Source of the DNA: an uncultured Oscillospiraceae bacterium
GTDB taxonomy: Bacteria; Bacillota; Clostridia; Oscillospirales; Oscillospiraceae
Reading direction: 5' to 3'
DNA length: 48,202 bases
NCBI GenBank assembly: GCA_944385785.1
Contig: CALWYO010000047.1
Coordinates: 1 to 48,202, forward strand
Numbering within the stretch: position 1 is the first letter of the stretch; every line of letters begins with the position of its first letter. The notes beneath the pieces are model-generated. The model had not been told where the DNA came from. It searched no databases and saw nothing but the letters and a program-made list of their open reading frames with translations. Positions 1 to 7,408 of this stretch are shown here, in pieces. Both the position numbers and the translations under genes were made by a program.

Positions 1-285
1 AGTGTGGCAAAGGCCCTGGGACAGGGTTCCGGAACGCCTTCGCTTCAGGCCCATGTGGTTAAGACCCTGGATAAGAGCAAGGCGGGCGTCGCCACAAGTA
101 CGATCATGATCGGCCAGAATGTCGGAAACGCCGTAGCCCCAATAGCCGGCAGCTTTTTCGTGGGACCCTTTGGATATGAGGGCATGTTCTGCGGTTTCGG
201 CGTGATACTTCTGGTTGCCGGAATGGCTATTCTTTTCCTCCAGAGCAGGGTGGAAAAGAAATGGAAGAACGAGGATCAGGCATGA
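1..285 (+). CDS. MFS transporter, C-terminal fragment
   Basis: The reading frame is open from the first base, so this is the 3' end of a gene that begins outside the window. The visible 94 residues contain two hydrophobic segments (roughly residues 30-55 and 60-80) separated by a short glycine-rich turn, then a charged tail. This is how the last two helices of a Major Facilitator Superfamily carrier look; the GQNVGNAVAPIAGSFF stretch resembles MFS helix 11. The substrate cannot be told from this piece. It is followed within 25 bases by a strong terminator, so it is the last gene of its transcript. The fold assignment is moderately safe; nothing else is. Confidence 0.7.
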   Translation, partial: SVAKALGQGSGTPSLQAHVVKTLDKSKAGVATSTIMIGQNVGNAVAPIAGSFFVGPFGYEGMFCGFGVILLVAGMAILFLQSRVEKKWKNEDQA

Positions 286-306
286 GCTGCCGTCACGTTT
301 AATAGA

Positions 307-349
307 AAAAGCATGATTGGGCGTTAAACTGCCCAGTCATGCTTTTTTT
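307..349 (+). terminator. Rho-independent terminator after the MFS gene
   Basis: Two 13-base arms (AGCATGATTGGGC and GCCCAGTCATGCT) pair with one G-U wobble around an 8-base loop. The stem is preceded by A's and followed by a T run. It closes the transcript of the truncated transporter gene and lies before the convergent gene ending at 410, for which it may also act in reverse. Confidence 0.9.
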
Positions 350-409
350 CTCCCCGCGAGGGGAGCGACGACACGCTGCCTTTTCTTTTATGCGGACACC
401 AAGCTGTTC

Positions 410-1483
410 TTATCTTTTAAATCCCCTGTAATCCAGGTCCTCATAAGGCGTATCCTCCACGCCAAGGCTGTTGAGCTTGTAAACCATATTATTCAGAACC
501 GGTTTCCAAAGGCTCTGGAACCACTTGGTTTTGCCAAACCACCTTACAAGAGTGGGGCTTACGGCGTAATATGTACGGATGAATGCCCTGCCGTACCATG
601 TGGGGGCCAGCGTGTAGTCGCGGAAACGGCGGAGAGTCCACACCTGGGGGCAGTTATAGGAACCGTAAACGGCTGTGGCAATGTAGCACCCTCCGGTATT
701 TACTACAGGCGGCGTGTAGTTGGGTTCAGACTCCTTGACTTTTGCGGCGTATGCGTCAATAGTGTTTTTTGCCGACTGCCTGCTGGCAGTGTTCATATAT
801 GCCGCCGTTCCCGCGTGTTTGGCTATACCGAGTTTCCAGGCTTCAGCGGCCAACTTTTTGGCGGTCTCCTGTTCCCCAAAAAATTTGGTGAGCATATCCC
901 CTAAATAGTAGCAGGTGTTGTAACAGGCAACAGCCCTGTTTATATATTCCTGTGTGTACCTGCTCTTTATCTGGGCGCTTATGCCGTTATAGTGGTTGTA
1001 TGCGGCATTGTGAAGCATATTGACTATGTAGATTACCCTGTTGTACACTTCTGTGTAATCATTTTTCAGCTGCTCTTCGTCGGTGACACTTTCCTTCATG
1101 AGCTGGAAGACAGAGTCAATACAGTTGTTTACAGATATTGCGGCGGACTGGATATTTGCTATTTTGCAGTTCATGGCCGTATAGTATACTGCATAAAAAG
1201 CGGCCTCCCAGCTGGATGGGTCCTCCTCCAAAATCCTGTTATAGTATGTTTCCGCCATATCGTTATTGTTGTCGTCTCTGGCGCGCCTGGCCAGCTGATA
1301 CAAGTTGGAGAGTTTGCCGGAGCTGTCCACTTTTACTGTGCCAGCAACTTCAACGGTCCCCTCCACCATCATCTTTTTAGCTTCCTCAACGGTGTATTTT
1401 GTGCCGCAGTCCTGGCAGACATACAGACCGTCCTGCTTTATAAGGTCATGGCCGCCGCACATCTCACATACTAAAGCTTTCAT
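410..1483 (-). CDS. zinc-ribbon, helical-repeat protein with CFI-box-like C-terminus
   Basis: The 357-residue product has three visible parts. Residues 6-26 form a zinc ribbon with two CxxC pairs (C6/C9 and C23/C26). Residues 60-250 are a mostly helical region rich in Tyr, Asn and Ala with TPR-like segments, for example the part around EDPSSWEAAFYAVYY. From residue 266 comes a motif CYIATAVYGS followed by RRFRD and a hydrophobic helix, which matches what I know as the CFI-box C-terminal domain of uncharacterised bacterial proteins. No function has been established for it, to my knowledge. There is no signal peptide. The gene stands alone, divergent from the deaminase gene at 1658, and its ribosome binding site is weak (GTGGGATGAC). 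A 6-bp-arm inverted repeat (1495-1513) lies in its leader. Function unknown; the domain calls rest on motif recognition only. Confidence 0.75.
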   Translation of the reverse strand: MKALVCEMCGGHDLIKQDGLYVCQDCGTKYTVEEAKKMMVEGTVEVAGTVKVDSSGKLSNLYQLARRARDDNNNDMAETYYNRILEEDPSSWEAAFYAVYYTAMNCKIANIQSAAISVNNCIDSVFQLMKESVTDEEQLKNDYTEVYNRVIYIVNMLHNAAYNHYNGISAQIKSRYTQEYINRAVACYNTCYYLGDMLTKFFGEQETAKKLAAEAWKLGIAKHAGTAAYMNTASRQSAKNTIDAYAAKVKESEPNYTPPVVNTGGCYIATAVYGSYNCPQVWTLRRFRDYTLAPTWYGRAFIRTYYAVSPTLVRWFGKTKWFQSLWKPVLNNMVYKLNSLGVEDTPYEDLDYRGFKR

Positions 1484-1572
1484 GTCATCCCACTGACCGG
1501 AGTTGTACCGGTCAACCTTTCTAAAGACTTTATGTATTATAACTATATATTACCGTAAAGTAAGTGTCGACA

Positions 1573-1587
1573 TATGCAAGTTGCATA
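1573..1587. promoter_or_regulatory. 15-bp perfect palindrome in divergent promoter region
   Basis: TATGCAA-G-TTGCATA is a perfect odd palindrome located 19 bases upstream of the -35 box of the deaminase promoter. It also lies upstream of the opposite gene starting at 1483. Its position suits a dimeric regulator binding site. The regulator is unknown, and chance occurrence in an AT-rich spacer is possible. Confidence 0.4.
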
Positions 1588-1605
1588 GTGTTGAAGCAGA
1601 AGATA

Positions 1606-1634
1606 TTGCGCTTAAAATAGTAGTTTGTTATAAT
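1606..1634 (+). promoter_or_regulatory. sigma-A type promoter for the dCMP deaminase gene
   Basis: A -35 TTGCGC (1606-1611) and a perfect -10 TATAAT (1629-1634) are separated by 17 bases, and the start codon lies 24 bases downstream of the -10 box. Confidence 0.7.
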
Positions 1635-1657
1635 GTATTAAAAAACAGAGGTGCCAG

Positions 1658-2128
1658 ATGGAAAGACGGGATAAGATAAACTATTACCTGGACATAGCCG
1701 ACACCGTGGCTGAGCGTTCCACGTGCCTTCGGCGTATGTACGGCGCGATAATAGTGCGGGACGATGAGATTATATCAACGGGCTACAACGGAGCTCCCAG
1801 AGGCAGGAAGAACTGTGTTGATTTGAACTTCTGCAAGAGGGAAAACCTGAATATACCCTCGGGTGAGCGGTACGAACTGTGCCGAAGCGTACATGCGGAA
1901 GCAAATGCGATCATATCTGCAGCCAGAAGGGATTGTATTGGCGCCACTATGTATTTGGCAGGCAGGGACGCAAAGACCAAGGAGATATTAACTGATACCA
2001 CCTCCTGCTCCATGTGCCGCCGCCAGATAATAAATGCCGGAATAAAGACTGTTGTCTGCCGGACCGGTGAGGATACTTATGAGGTTGTCCCAGTACGGGA
2101 CTGGATATTTAACGACGATTCAATATAA
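1658..2128 (+). CDS. comEB: dCMP deaminase family protein (ComEB-like)
   Basis: The 156-residue product is a zinc-dependent cytidine/deoxycytidylate deaminase-family protein, expected to convert dCMP to dUMP for thymidylate synthesis. The active-site motifs are complete: HAEANAI gives the zinc ligand H79 and proton-shuttle E81, and SCSMCRR gives C117 and C120. An additional Cys/His-rich insert (residues 53-79) is typical of the dCMP deaminase/ComEB branch as opposed to cytidine deaminase. The length is usual for the family. The ATG is preceded by an AGAGGTG ribosome binding site. It is monocistronic, between its own promoter and a strong terminator. ComEB is named for its place in the B. subtilis competence operon, but no competence genes are seen here, so a nucleotide-pool role is more likely. 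Confidence 0.9.
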   Translation: MERRDKINYYLDIADTVAERSTCLRRMYGAIIVRDDEIISTGYNGAPRGRKNCVDLNFCKRENLNIPSGERYELCRSVHAEANAIISAARRDCIGATMYLAGRDAKTKEILTDTTSCSMCRRQIINAGIKTVVCRTGEDTYEVVPVRDWIFNDDSI

Positions 2129-2163
2129 AGAGTAAAAAGCGCCACTTTGGCGCTTTTTACTCT
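2129..2163 (+). terminator. Rho-independent terminator after the deaminase gene
   Basis: A long perfect stem (arms beginning AGAGTAAAAAGCGCC, loop ACTTT) has A-rich and T-rich bases within the arms, so it can work on either strand. It starts at the stop codon of the deaminase gene. Confidence 0.9.
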
Positions 2164-2245
2164 TATTTAACTATGCAAAAAGGATCAAAAACCACTGAAA
2201 GCGGCACGGCCATGAGATCAAGGCGCGTGGGCCCAGACGGTCCGC

Positions 2246-2308
2246 ATGTAAAACTTCATGGGCCGTGAACACACTATAATGAAAGAAATGGCCCATGAAG
2301 TTTTACAT
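2246..2308. repeat. 19-bp perfect inverted repeat just after feoB
   Basis: Arms at 2246-2264 and 2290-2308 are exact reverse complements across 19 bases, around a 25-base loop, and the inner arm ends two bases past the feoB stop codon. On the feoB strand the hairpin is not followed by a T run, so it is not a classical terminator. It may protect the mRNA 3' end, or be a small repeat element. Confidence 0.75.
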
Positions 2309-2310
2309 AC

Positions 2311-4428
2311 CTAAAAGATACGTGCTATCCAGGAGATAAGTCCACAGAGCGTAAGTCCGAAAACTGTCGGAAGAAGTATTGAGATTATGGTCCATTTGAG
2401 ACTACCGGTCTCTTTTTTTATTGTTATAACAGTGGTGGAACAGGGCCAGTGCATAAGCGTAAATATAAGTACGCATATTGCGGTGGTCCACGTCCAACCG
2501 TGAGATAATAGAAGTTCCTTTAGCGCCGCAGTGCTCTCAGCGCCTACAAGAGTAGAGCCGGAAGTATAGGCCATTATCATGATGGGTATAACCGTCTCAC
2601 TTGCGGGCAGGCCGAGAATGAAAGCGCCGAGTATAACACCATCCATCCCAAAGAAGCGGCCCAGAGGGTCAAGGGCTGAAGTGCATATTGACAGCAGGGT
2701 ACGGCCGTCTACCGCCAAATTGGCCATTATCCAGATTAGCAGTCCTGCGGGGGCGGCTACGGCCGCGGCGCGGCCAAGCACGAATACTGTCCTGTCAAGG
2801 AATGAACGCATGAGTATTTCACCGATTTTTGGCCTTCTAAAGGGAGGCAGCTCAAGAGTCATGGATGAGGACTCGCCTCGGAGCAGCGTGCGGCTTAAAA
2901 ATGCGGAGGCGGCAAGCGTCGCCGCTATGCTGAAGACAAGAAAACCGGTTAATATGAGGGCCGAGGAGATATCGCCGCATAGACCGCCTCCGGCTATGAG
3001 AAACATGGAGATCATTGCAGTGAGTATGGGAAAACGTCCATTGCAGGGTACAAAACAGTTTGTTACGATGGCAATTATTCGCTCTCGTGGCGAGCCGATT
3101 ATTCTACAGCCGACTACGCCCGCAGCGTTGCAGCCAAACCCCATACACATGGTGAGTGCCTGTTTACCGCAGGCTCCAGCACGTCTGAATCCCTCGTCGA
3201 GGTTGAAAGCGACTCTGGGCAGATACCCCAGATCCTCAAGCAGCGTAAACAGCGGAAAGAAGATTGCCATAGGAGGAAGCATAACCGCCGTGACCCAGGA
3301 GAGAACTCTCCATATTCCATCGATTGCCGCACCGATAAGCCAATGGGGAGCCTTTAAGTAAGTAAGTCCGGATTCCAGCCACATGCCTGCTGCGTCAAAG
3401 GCCAGCTGCAGATAGCCTGAAAAGAAGTTGGCGCCCTCCATGGTTATGAAAAAAATAACCGCCAGCAGTAAGAGCATCACAGGGACGCCTGTGAGAGGTC
3501 TCGTGAGAAAGCGATCCAGTTTTAATTGGCGCGTATCTCTGGAGCTCTCCTTTTTAACAACAGCTTTGTCGTTTATTTGAGATGCTGCCGAATATATTGA
3601 AGATACTACATGGCGTCTTAAGGACAGCAGGTCATAACCATTGCTCTTTAAAATGTTAAGGGCTGACTCTAATGTGGCGGACACAGACGGTTGCTCCTCC
3701 AAAGTCAGCCCTAAAAAATCGTTTATTGACGATATAAGGCTATCCGAGCCTTCCAGAAGACGGATCGCTGTCCATCTTGCCGAAAGTCTGCCTGAGAGTA
3801 CTTCCATCAATGCCGGCGTCAGCACTGACAACGCATCTTCTACTGGGTCGGAATATATAACGGAGGGAGGACGGGGAGGCGAAGGAGAATGAAGCGAGCT
3901 GGCGATGGCTGCCTTCAATTCCGGCAATCCTTTTTTCCGTCTTGCAGCTAAAGCGACGACAGGCACTTTGAGCTCTGATGACAGGACCTCAAGATCCAGA
4001 TGTACGCCCCGGCTTGGCGCCTCGTCAATCATATTTACGGCAACCAGCACATTATCTGAGGCCTCCAGTATTTGGAGCACAAGATCGAGATTCCGTTCAA
4101 GACAGCAGGCGTCGCAGACTATAACGGTCAAATCTGCTCCGCCAAAACATATGTAATCTCTGGCTGATTTCTCATCATCTGACAGGGTAAGCAGAGAATA
4201 TGCGCCCGGTATATCCACAAGAGTATAAATCTGTTCCCTGTAACGGAACTGTCCCCAGGCTGGCTCCACAGTTTTACCGGACCAGTTTCCCGTATGCTGC
4301 CTGAGGCCTGTAAGACCATTAAAAATAGTACTTTTGCCTACGTTGGGATTCCCTGCGAGAGCTATGGTGTAATGGGCGTTTTGCTCTTTGGACACAGCCG
4401 AAGCGGCGGAAGAAACTCCTGCGCTCAT
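2311..4428 (-). CDS. feoB: ferrous iron transport protein B
   Basis: FeoB is the inner-membrane Fe(II) permease with a fused N-terminal GTPase. In the 705-residue product the G domain carries G1 GNPNVGKST (26-34), G3 DIPG (72-75) and G4 NMID (132-135). A helical GDI-like spacer follows, then a membrane domain of multiple hydrophobic segments from about residue 310. Two Gate-type motifs are visible, around the GFGCNAAGV segment and the LGLPASETVIP segment. It is shorter than the ~770-residue E. coli protein but within the range seen in Firmicutes. The start codon overlaps the feoA stop (ATGA), so the two are translationally coupled. No feoC follows. Iron control by a Fur/DtxR-type repressor would be expected, but I could not point to a convincing box upstream of feoA. 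Confidence 0.96.
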   Translation of the reverse strand: MSAGVSSAASAVSKEQNAHYTIALAGNPNVGKSTIFNGLTGLRQHTGNWSGKTVEPAWGQFRYREQIYTLVDIPGAYSLLTLSDDEKSARDYICFGGADLTVIVCDACCLERNLDLVLQILEASDNVLVAVNMIDEAPSRGVHLDLEVLSSELKVPVVALAARRKKGLPELKAAIASSLHSPSPPRPPSVIYSDPVEDALSVLTPALMEVLSGRLSARWTAIRLLEGSDSLISSINDFLGLTLEEQPSVSATLESALNILKSNGYDLLSLRRHVVSSIYSAASQINDKAVVKKESSRDTRQLKLDRFLTRPLTGVPVMLLLLAVIFFITMEGANFFSGYLQLAFDAAGMWLESGLTYLKAPHWLIGAAIDGIWRVLSWVTAVMLPPMAIFFPLFTLLEDLGYLPRVAFNLDEGFRRAGACGKQALTMCMGFGCNAAGVVGCRIIGSPRERIIAIVTNCFVPCNGRFPILTAMISMFLIAGGGLCGDISSALILTGFLVFSIAATLAASAFLSRTLLRGESSSMTLELPPFRRPKIGEILMRSFLDRTVFVLGRAAAVAAPAGLLIWIMANLAVDGRTLLSICTSALDPLGRFFGMDGVILGAFILGLPASETVIPIMIMAYTSGSTLVGAESTAALKELLLSHGWTWTTAICVLIFTLMHWPCSTTVITIKKETGSLKWTIISILLPTVFGLTLCGLISWIARIF

Positions 4429-4682
4429 GCCCTGTCCCCCTTGCCGGTACAGGGATACACAAATATCAGGTCTGAGTCGCTGCGCCGAAGGGCCAGCACG
4501 GAGCCTCTTACGCTATATGCGACAGGACTTCCGGCGGCCGCTGCAAACAGAGGGCGGACGATGGCCCCAGAAGTGAACCCCAGATCCATGAGATGGCGGG
4601 CATTATCGGAAGCTCCTGTTACCTGACAGACTGTGACAGGGTTGCCTATTGGTATATCTGAGAGCTTTACTTGAAGATCCAT
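4425..4682 (-). CDS. feoA: ferrous iron transport protein A
   Basis: This 85-residue protein has the small SH3-like beta-barrel of FeoA: an N-terminal LSDIPIGNPVTVCQV strand, a helix HLMDLGFTSGAIVRPL, and a C-terminal strand ending in DLIFVYPC. FeoA is a cytoplasmic partner of FeoB that supports Fe(II) uptake. It is the first gene of the feoAB operon, preceded by an AGGAAG ribosome binding site, and its last codons overlap feoB by four bases. Confidence 0.93.
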   Translation of the reverse strand: MDLQVKLSDIPIGNPVTVCQVTGASDNARHLMDLGFTSGAIVRPLFAAAAGSPVAYSVRGSVLALRRSDSDLIFVYPCTGKGDRA

Positions 4683-4840
4683 ACTTATCTCTTCCTTTCA
4701 AAAACGGTATACGCCGCTATGACAGAATATGCGGCCTTGAAATTAAAGGTGAAGAATGTATTTAGTTGAATGTATGGTCACTTGTATATAAAGCAGTGAT
4801 AGAGAGATCAGGTCTATATATTGAGAAACTGCGATGCCGG

Positions 4841-4869
4841 TTTACATTCGGAGAAAAAAGATATATAAT
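4841..4869 (+). promoter_or_regulatory. promoter for the radical SAM/Smr/YoaK group
   Basis: TTTACA (4841-4846) and TATAAT (4864-4869) are spaced by exactly 17 bases. The first start codon is 45 bases downstream of the -10 box. It serves the three rightward genes from 4914. Confidence 0.75.
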
Positions 4870-4913
4870 CTGCCCTGAAGAATATCCAAACTGAGAAACC
4901 GGGGGCATTTACC

Positions 4914-5531
4914 ATGATGACGATAACATACGAGTACGGCGGCGGACTTTATGTTAACTTAACAAACAGGTGCGACTGCCGATGCGTTTTTTGCCTGAGG
5001 CATAACGGAAATAAGGGCAGTATTTATGCTGATGATCTGTGGCTGGAACGGGAGCCTACAAGAGAGGAAGCTCTGGCTGATCTCCTGTCGAGAGATCTTA
5101 AAAACTATCCCGAGATAGTTTTCTGCGGTTTCGGAGAGCCTTCTTACAGGATGGACGATATATTATGGCTCTCTGATAAGATGCGGGAGAGTATTCCAGA
5201 ACTGCCGCCGATAAGAATTAACACAAACGGGCACGCCAATCTGATACTGGGACGAGACGTGACTCCGGAACTTGCAGGGAGGATCGACGCTCTTTCCATT
5301 TCTCTTAACGGCTCTACTTCGGAGAAATATATGGCGGCGACATGCCCCGAAGACGGGGAAAAGGCCTGGGAAGCCATGCTTGATTTCACCAGACGCGCTG
5401 CCAAGTATGTGCCGCGGGTAATGATGACTGTTGTGGATAACGGTTTGCCTGAGGAGGAAATAGAGGCGTGTAGAAGTCTGGCCCAGTCTCTTGGAGCGAC
5501 GCTCCGCGTCCGCCAGTATATAAGTGAGTGA
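4914..5531 (+). CDS. radical SAM protein, TatD-associated type
   Basis: The 205-residue protein carries the radical SAM cluster motif CxxxCxxC (C20, C24, C27), here inside NRCDCRCVFC with an extra cysteine at 22. It also has a GFGEP segment in place of the usual GGE motif. It is short and lacks any C-terminal extension or extra Fe-S motifs. This matches the small 'TatD family-associated' radical SAM group I know from Firmicutes and archaea, whose reaction has not been defined, although no tatD gene is adjacent here. The start could be either of two tandem ATG codons (4914 or 4917). It overlaps the Smr gene by four bases (GTGA), so the two are coupled. Confidence 0.85.
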   Translation: MMTITYEYGGGLYVNLTNRCDCRCVFCLRHNGNKGSIYADDLWLEREPTREEALADLLSRDLKNYPEIVFCGFGEPSYRMDDILWLSDKMRESIPELPPIRINTNGHANLILGRDVTPELAGRIDALSISLNGSTSEKYMAATCPEDGEKAWEAMLDFTRRAAKYVPRVMMTVVDNGLPEEEIEACRSLAQSLGATLRVRQYISE

Positions 5532-5785
5532 TTAACGTGCAGCCTGGAATAATGGAAATAGATGTGCACGGCATGACACAGCGGCAGGCCAAGATATTCA
5601 TTGAGAGCCGCTTGCGTAGGTGCGGGAGGGATGTCTACCGCGTCCGAGTGATCCACGGCTACAGGGGAGGCACCCAGCTTCGGGATATGGTAAGGTGCGA
5701 GATCGCCAAAAATCCAAAGGTGCTTCGTGTGGAAGTGGGATTGAATCCCGGAGAGACTGACCTTGTGTTAAGGGAACTCTATTGA
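5528..5785 (+). CDS. Smr domain protein
   Basis: The 85 residues are essentially a lone Smr domain. The DVHG motif (12-15), a helix with conserved Gln/Ala, and the HGYRGG loop (43-48) are all present. Smr domains resemble the C-terminus of MutS2 and act as endonucleases or RNA/DNA-binding modules; the exact target here is unknown. Translation probably begins at the GTG overlapping the stop of the radical SAM gene. A later ATG at 5552 would remove the first strand. The fusion-like spacing suggests the two proteins work together. Confidence 0.85.
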   Translation: MINVQPGIMEIDVHGMTQRQAKIFIESRLRRCGRDVYRVRVIHGYRGGTQLRDMVRCEIAKNPKVLRVEVGLNPGETDLVLRELY

Positions 5786-5812
5786 CGGCTTATGCTAAAG
5801 GAAGGTGCGTTA

Positions 5813-6535
5813 ATGGGAGATACAATAAACGGCAGGCCCAGGTATTTGGCCTGTGAGCGCAAATGGGTGTATGCCCTGCTTATAATGGCGGCCGGTATGA
5901 TGGGTGCATATACCCATAACCTGCGGGGCGGCGTGTTCTGTAACGCCCAAACCGGCAACATTGTTTTGATGTCAATAGCGCTGGGAAACGGCCAGTGGCG
6001 TCATGCCGTGTATTTCTTCATACCGGTGACAGCGTACATAATGGGAGCTGTCGTCTCGGAGATAATGCCGCATCCTGCAAGACGTCTTGGTTTTCTCAGA
6101 TGGGACACATATCTTGTGGGTTTTGAGATGGTTGTGCTCTTTGCAATGGGGTTCATACCGCTTTCAGCTCCGCACCAGATAGTGCAGGTGACCTTCAACT
6201 TTATAGCTTCAATGCAGTACAACACCTTCAGACAGGCTGAGGGAATACCCATGGCCACCACATTCTGTACCAACCATGTGCGCCAGATCGGCCTGGCCTT
6301 TACGAAGGCGGTGCGTGAAAAGGACAGGGGAGCGTTTAAGAAATTACTTACGCATGTGGTTATGATACTCTTTTTTATCGCCGGCGGGGCGTCCCTGACA
6401 TTCCTGTGCAGGTACTTTGCCGAGAAGACTATTTGGCTGGCAGTTATTCCTATGGGTGTGGTTTTCGTAAGACTTGTGTGTGCCGACATTTTTCAGGAGC
6501 ACGGTGACCTGGACAGAAAGCCCGCGGGACACTGA
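5813..6535 (+). CDS. YoaK/DUF1275 family membrane protein
   Basis: This is a polytopic membrane protein of 240 residues with about six hydrophobic segments. It carries the family's conserved N-terminal block with GGVFCNAQTGNIVLMS and the middle QYNTFR...TTFCTNHVRQ region. The family (DUF1275, YoaK-like) has no established transport substrate. I chose ATG 5813 because an AGGAAGGT ribosome binding site sits seven bases upstream; an in-frame ATG at 5792 lacks one. It follows the Smr gene by 27 bases and is probably cotranscribed. Confidence 0.85.
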   Translation: MGDTINGRPRYLACERKWVYALLIMAAGMMGAYTHNLRGGVFCNAQTGNIVLMSIALGNGQWRHAVYFFIPVTAYIMGAVVSEIMPHPARRLGFLRWDTYLVGFEMVVLFAMGFIPLSAPHQIVQVTFNFIASMQYNTFRQAEGIPMATTFCTNHVRQIGLAFTKAVREKDRGAFKKLLTHVVMILFFIAGGASLTFLCRYFAEKTIWLAVIPMGVVFVRLVCADIFQEHGDLDRKPAGH

Positions 6536-6603
6536 GCCGGTTTTACAATTTGTTCACCCTTCCAATTGCCGGTGAGAGATATAATACGTTTGTATAATAA
6601 GAA

Positions 6604-6623
6604 AGGGTCCGGCAACGGACCCT
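6604..6623 (+). terminator. hairpin with GCAA tetraloop upstream of the response regulator
   Basis: AGGGTCCG-GCAA-CGGACCCT forms a perfect 8-bp stem with a GNRA loop. It follows a double -10-like stretch (TATAAT at 6580-6585 and 6593-6598) and precedes an AT-rich stretch without a clean T run. It may be a weak terminator of the upstream gene, or a leader hairpin of the two-component mRNA. Confidence 0.5.
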
Positions 6624-6679
6624 AATTTAAAATTTGACTTTGTGGGAAATTAATACAGCAAATGAGAGGAGTGGGAGAT

Positions 6680-7381
6680 ATGTCTGAGAAGATTCTTATT
6701 ATTGAAGATGATGTAAATATAGCGGAACTGCTGCGGTTGTATCTTGAGAAAGAGGGATTTCAGGTATTTATTGCCAATGATGGAGGAAAGGGCATATCTG
6801 AGTTTGAACAGGTAAAGCCAGATCTGGTCCTTCTGGATATAATGCTGCCTGTTATGGATGGATGGAGCGTCTGCAGGGAGATACGCTCAACTTCCAAGAC
6901 TCCAATAATTATGCTGACTGCCAAGGGTGAGACTTTTGACAAGGTTTCCGGCTTGGAGATGGGAGCTGACGACTATATAGTCAAGCCCTTTGATGCCAAA
7001 GAAGTCGTAGCCAGGATTCATGCCGTCATGCGTCGTTATTCTGGCGAATCCGGACAGGAACAGAAGAGGAAACTTGTTTTTGACAAATTGGTTATAGATA
7101 TGGAGTCCTTTGAGCTGATAGTTGACGGAAAGCGGATAGATATACCCCCTAAAGAGATGGAGCTTTTATACCACTTGGCGTCATCTCCAAACAGAGTATA
7201 TACGAGAAACCAGCTTTTAGATGAGGTATGGGGGTTTGACTACTTTGGCGATTCGCGTACGGTTGACGTCCATATAAAACGGCTTAGAGAAAAGCTGGAA
7301 AATGTCAGTGACAAATGGTCTCTTAAGACAGTCTGGGGAGTAGGGTATAAATTTGAACTCAAAGACGACAGGGAGAGCTGA
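6680..7381 (+). CDS. OmpR/PhoB-family response regulator
   Basis: The 233-residue protein has a receiver domain with the acidic pair D10/D11, phosphoacceptor D53, T80 and K102. A C-terminal winged helix follows, ending in the SRTVDVHIKRLREKLE recognition helix and a VWGVGYKFE wing. ATG 6680 is chosen because AGGAG lies eight bases upstream; the earlier in-frame ATG at 6662 overlaps that site. It is paired with the histidine kinase 27 bases downstream. Three TTCAYA repeats after the kinase gene (8866-8920) are possible binding sites for it. Confidence 0.95.
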   Translation: MSEKILIIEDDVNIAELLRLYLEKEGFQVFIANDGGKGISEFEQVKPDLVLLDIMLPVMDGWSVCREIRSTSKTPIIMLTAKGETFDKVSGLEMGADDYIVKPFDAKEVVARIHAVMRRYSGESGQEQKRKLVFDKLVIDMESFELIVDGKRIDIPPKEMELLYHLASSPNRVYTRNQLLDEVWGFDYFGDSRTVDVHIKRLREKLENVSDKWSLKTVWGVGYKFELKDDRES

Positions 7382-7408
7382 GACGCAATTTCACAGTGAA
7401 AGGCGGCG

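Noticed and set aside
317-904. Rightward open frame of 195 codons opposite the CFI-box gene
   Set aside because: It is antisense to a well-supported gene, runs through the terminator region and has Cys/Arg-rich composition without any motif.
2579-3361. Long open frame of 260 codons antisense to feoB
   Set aside because: Its composition (Ser, Arg, Pro-rich) is that of a shadow of FeoB codons; no ribosome binding site or recognisable domain.
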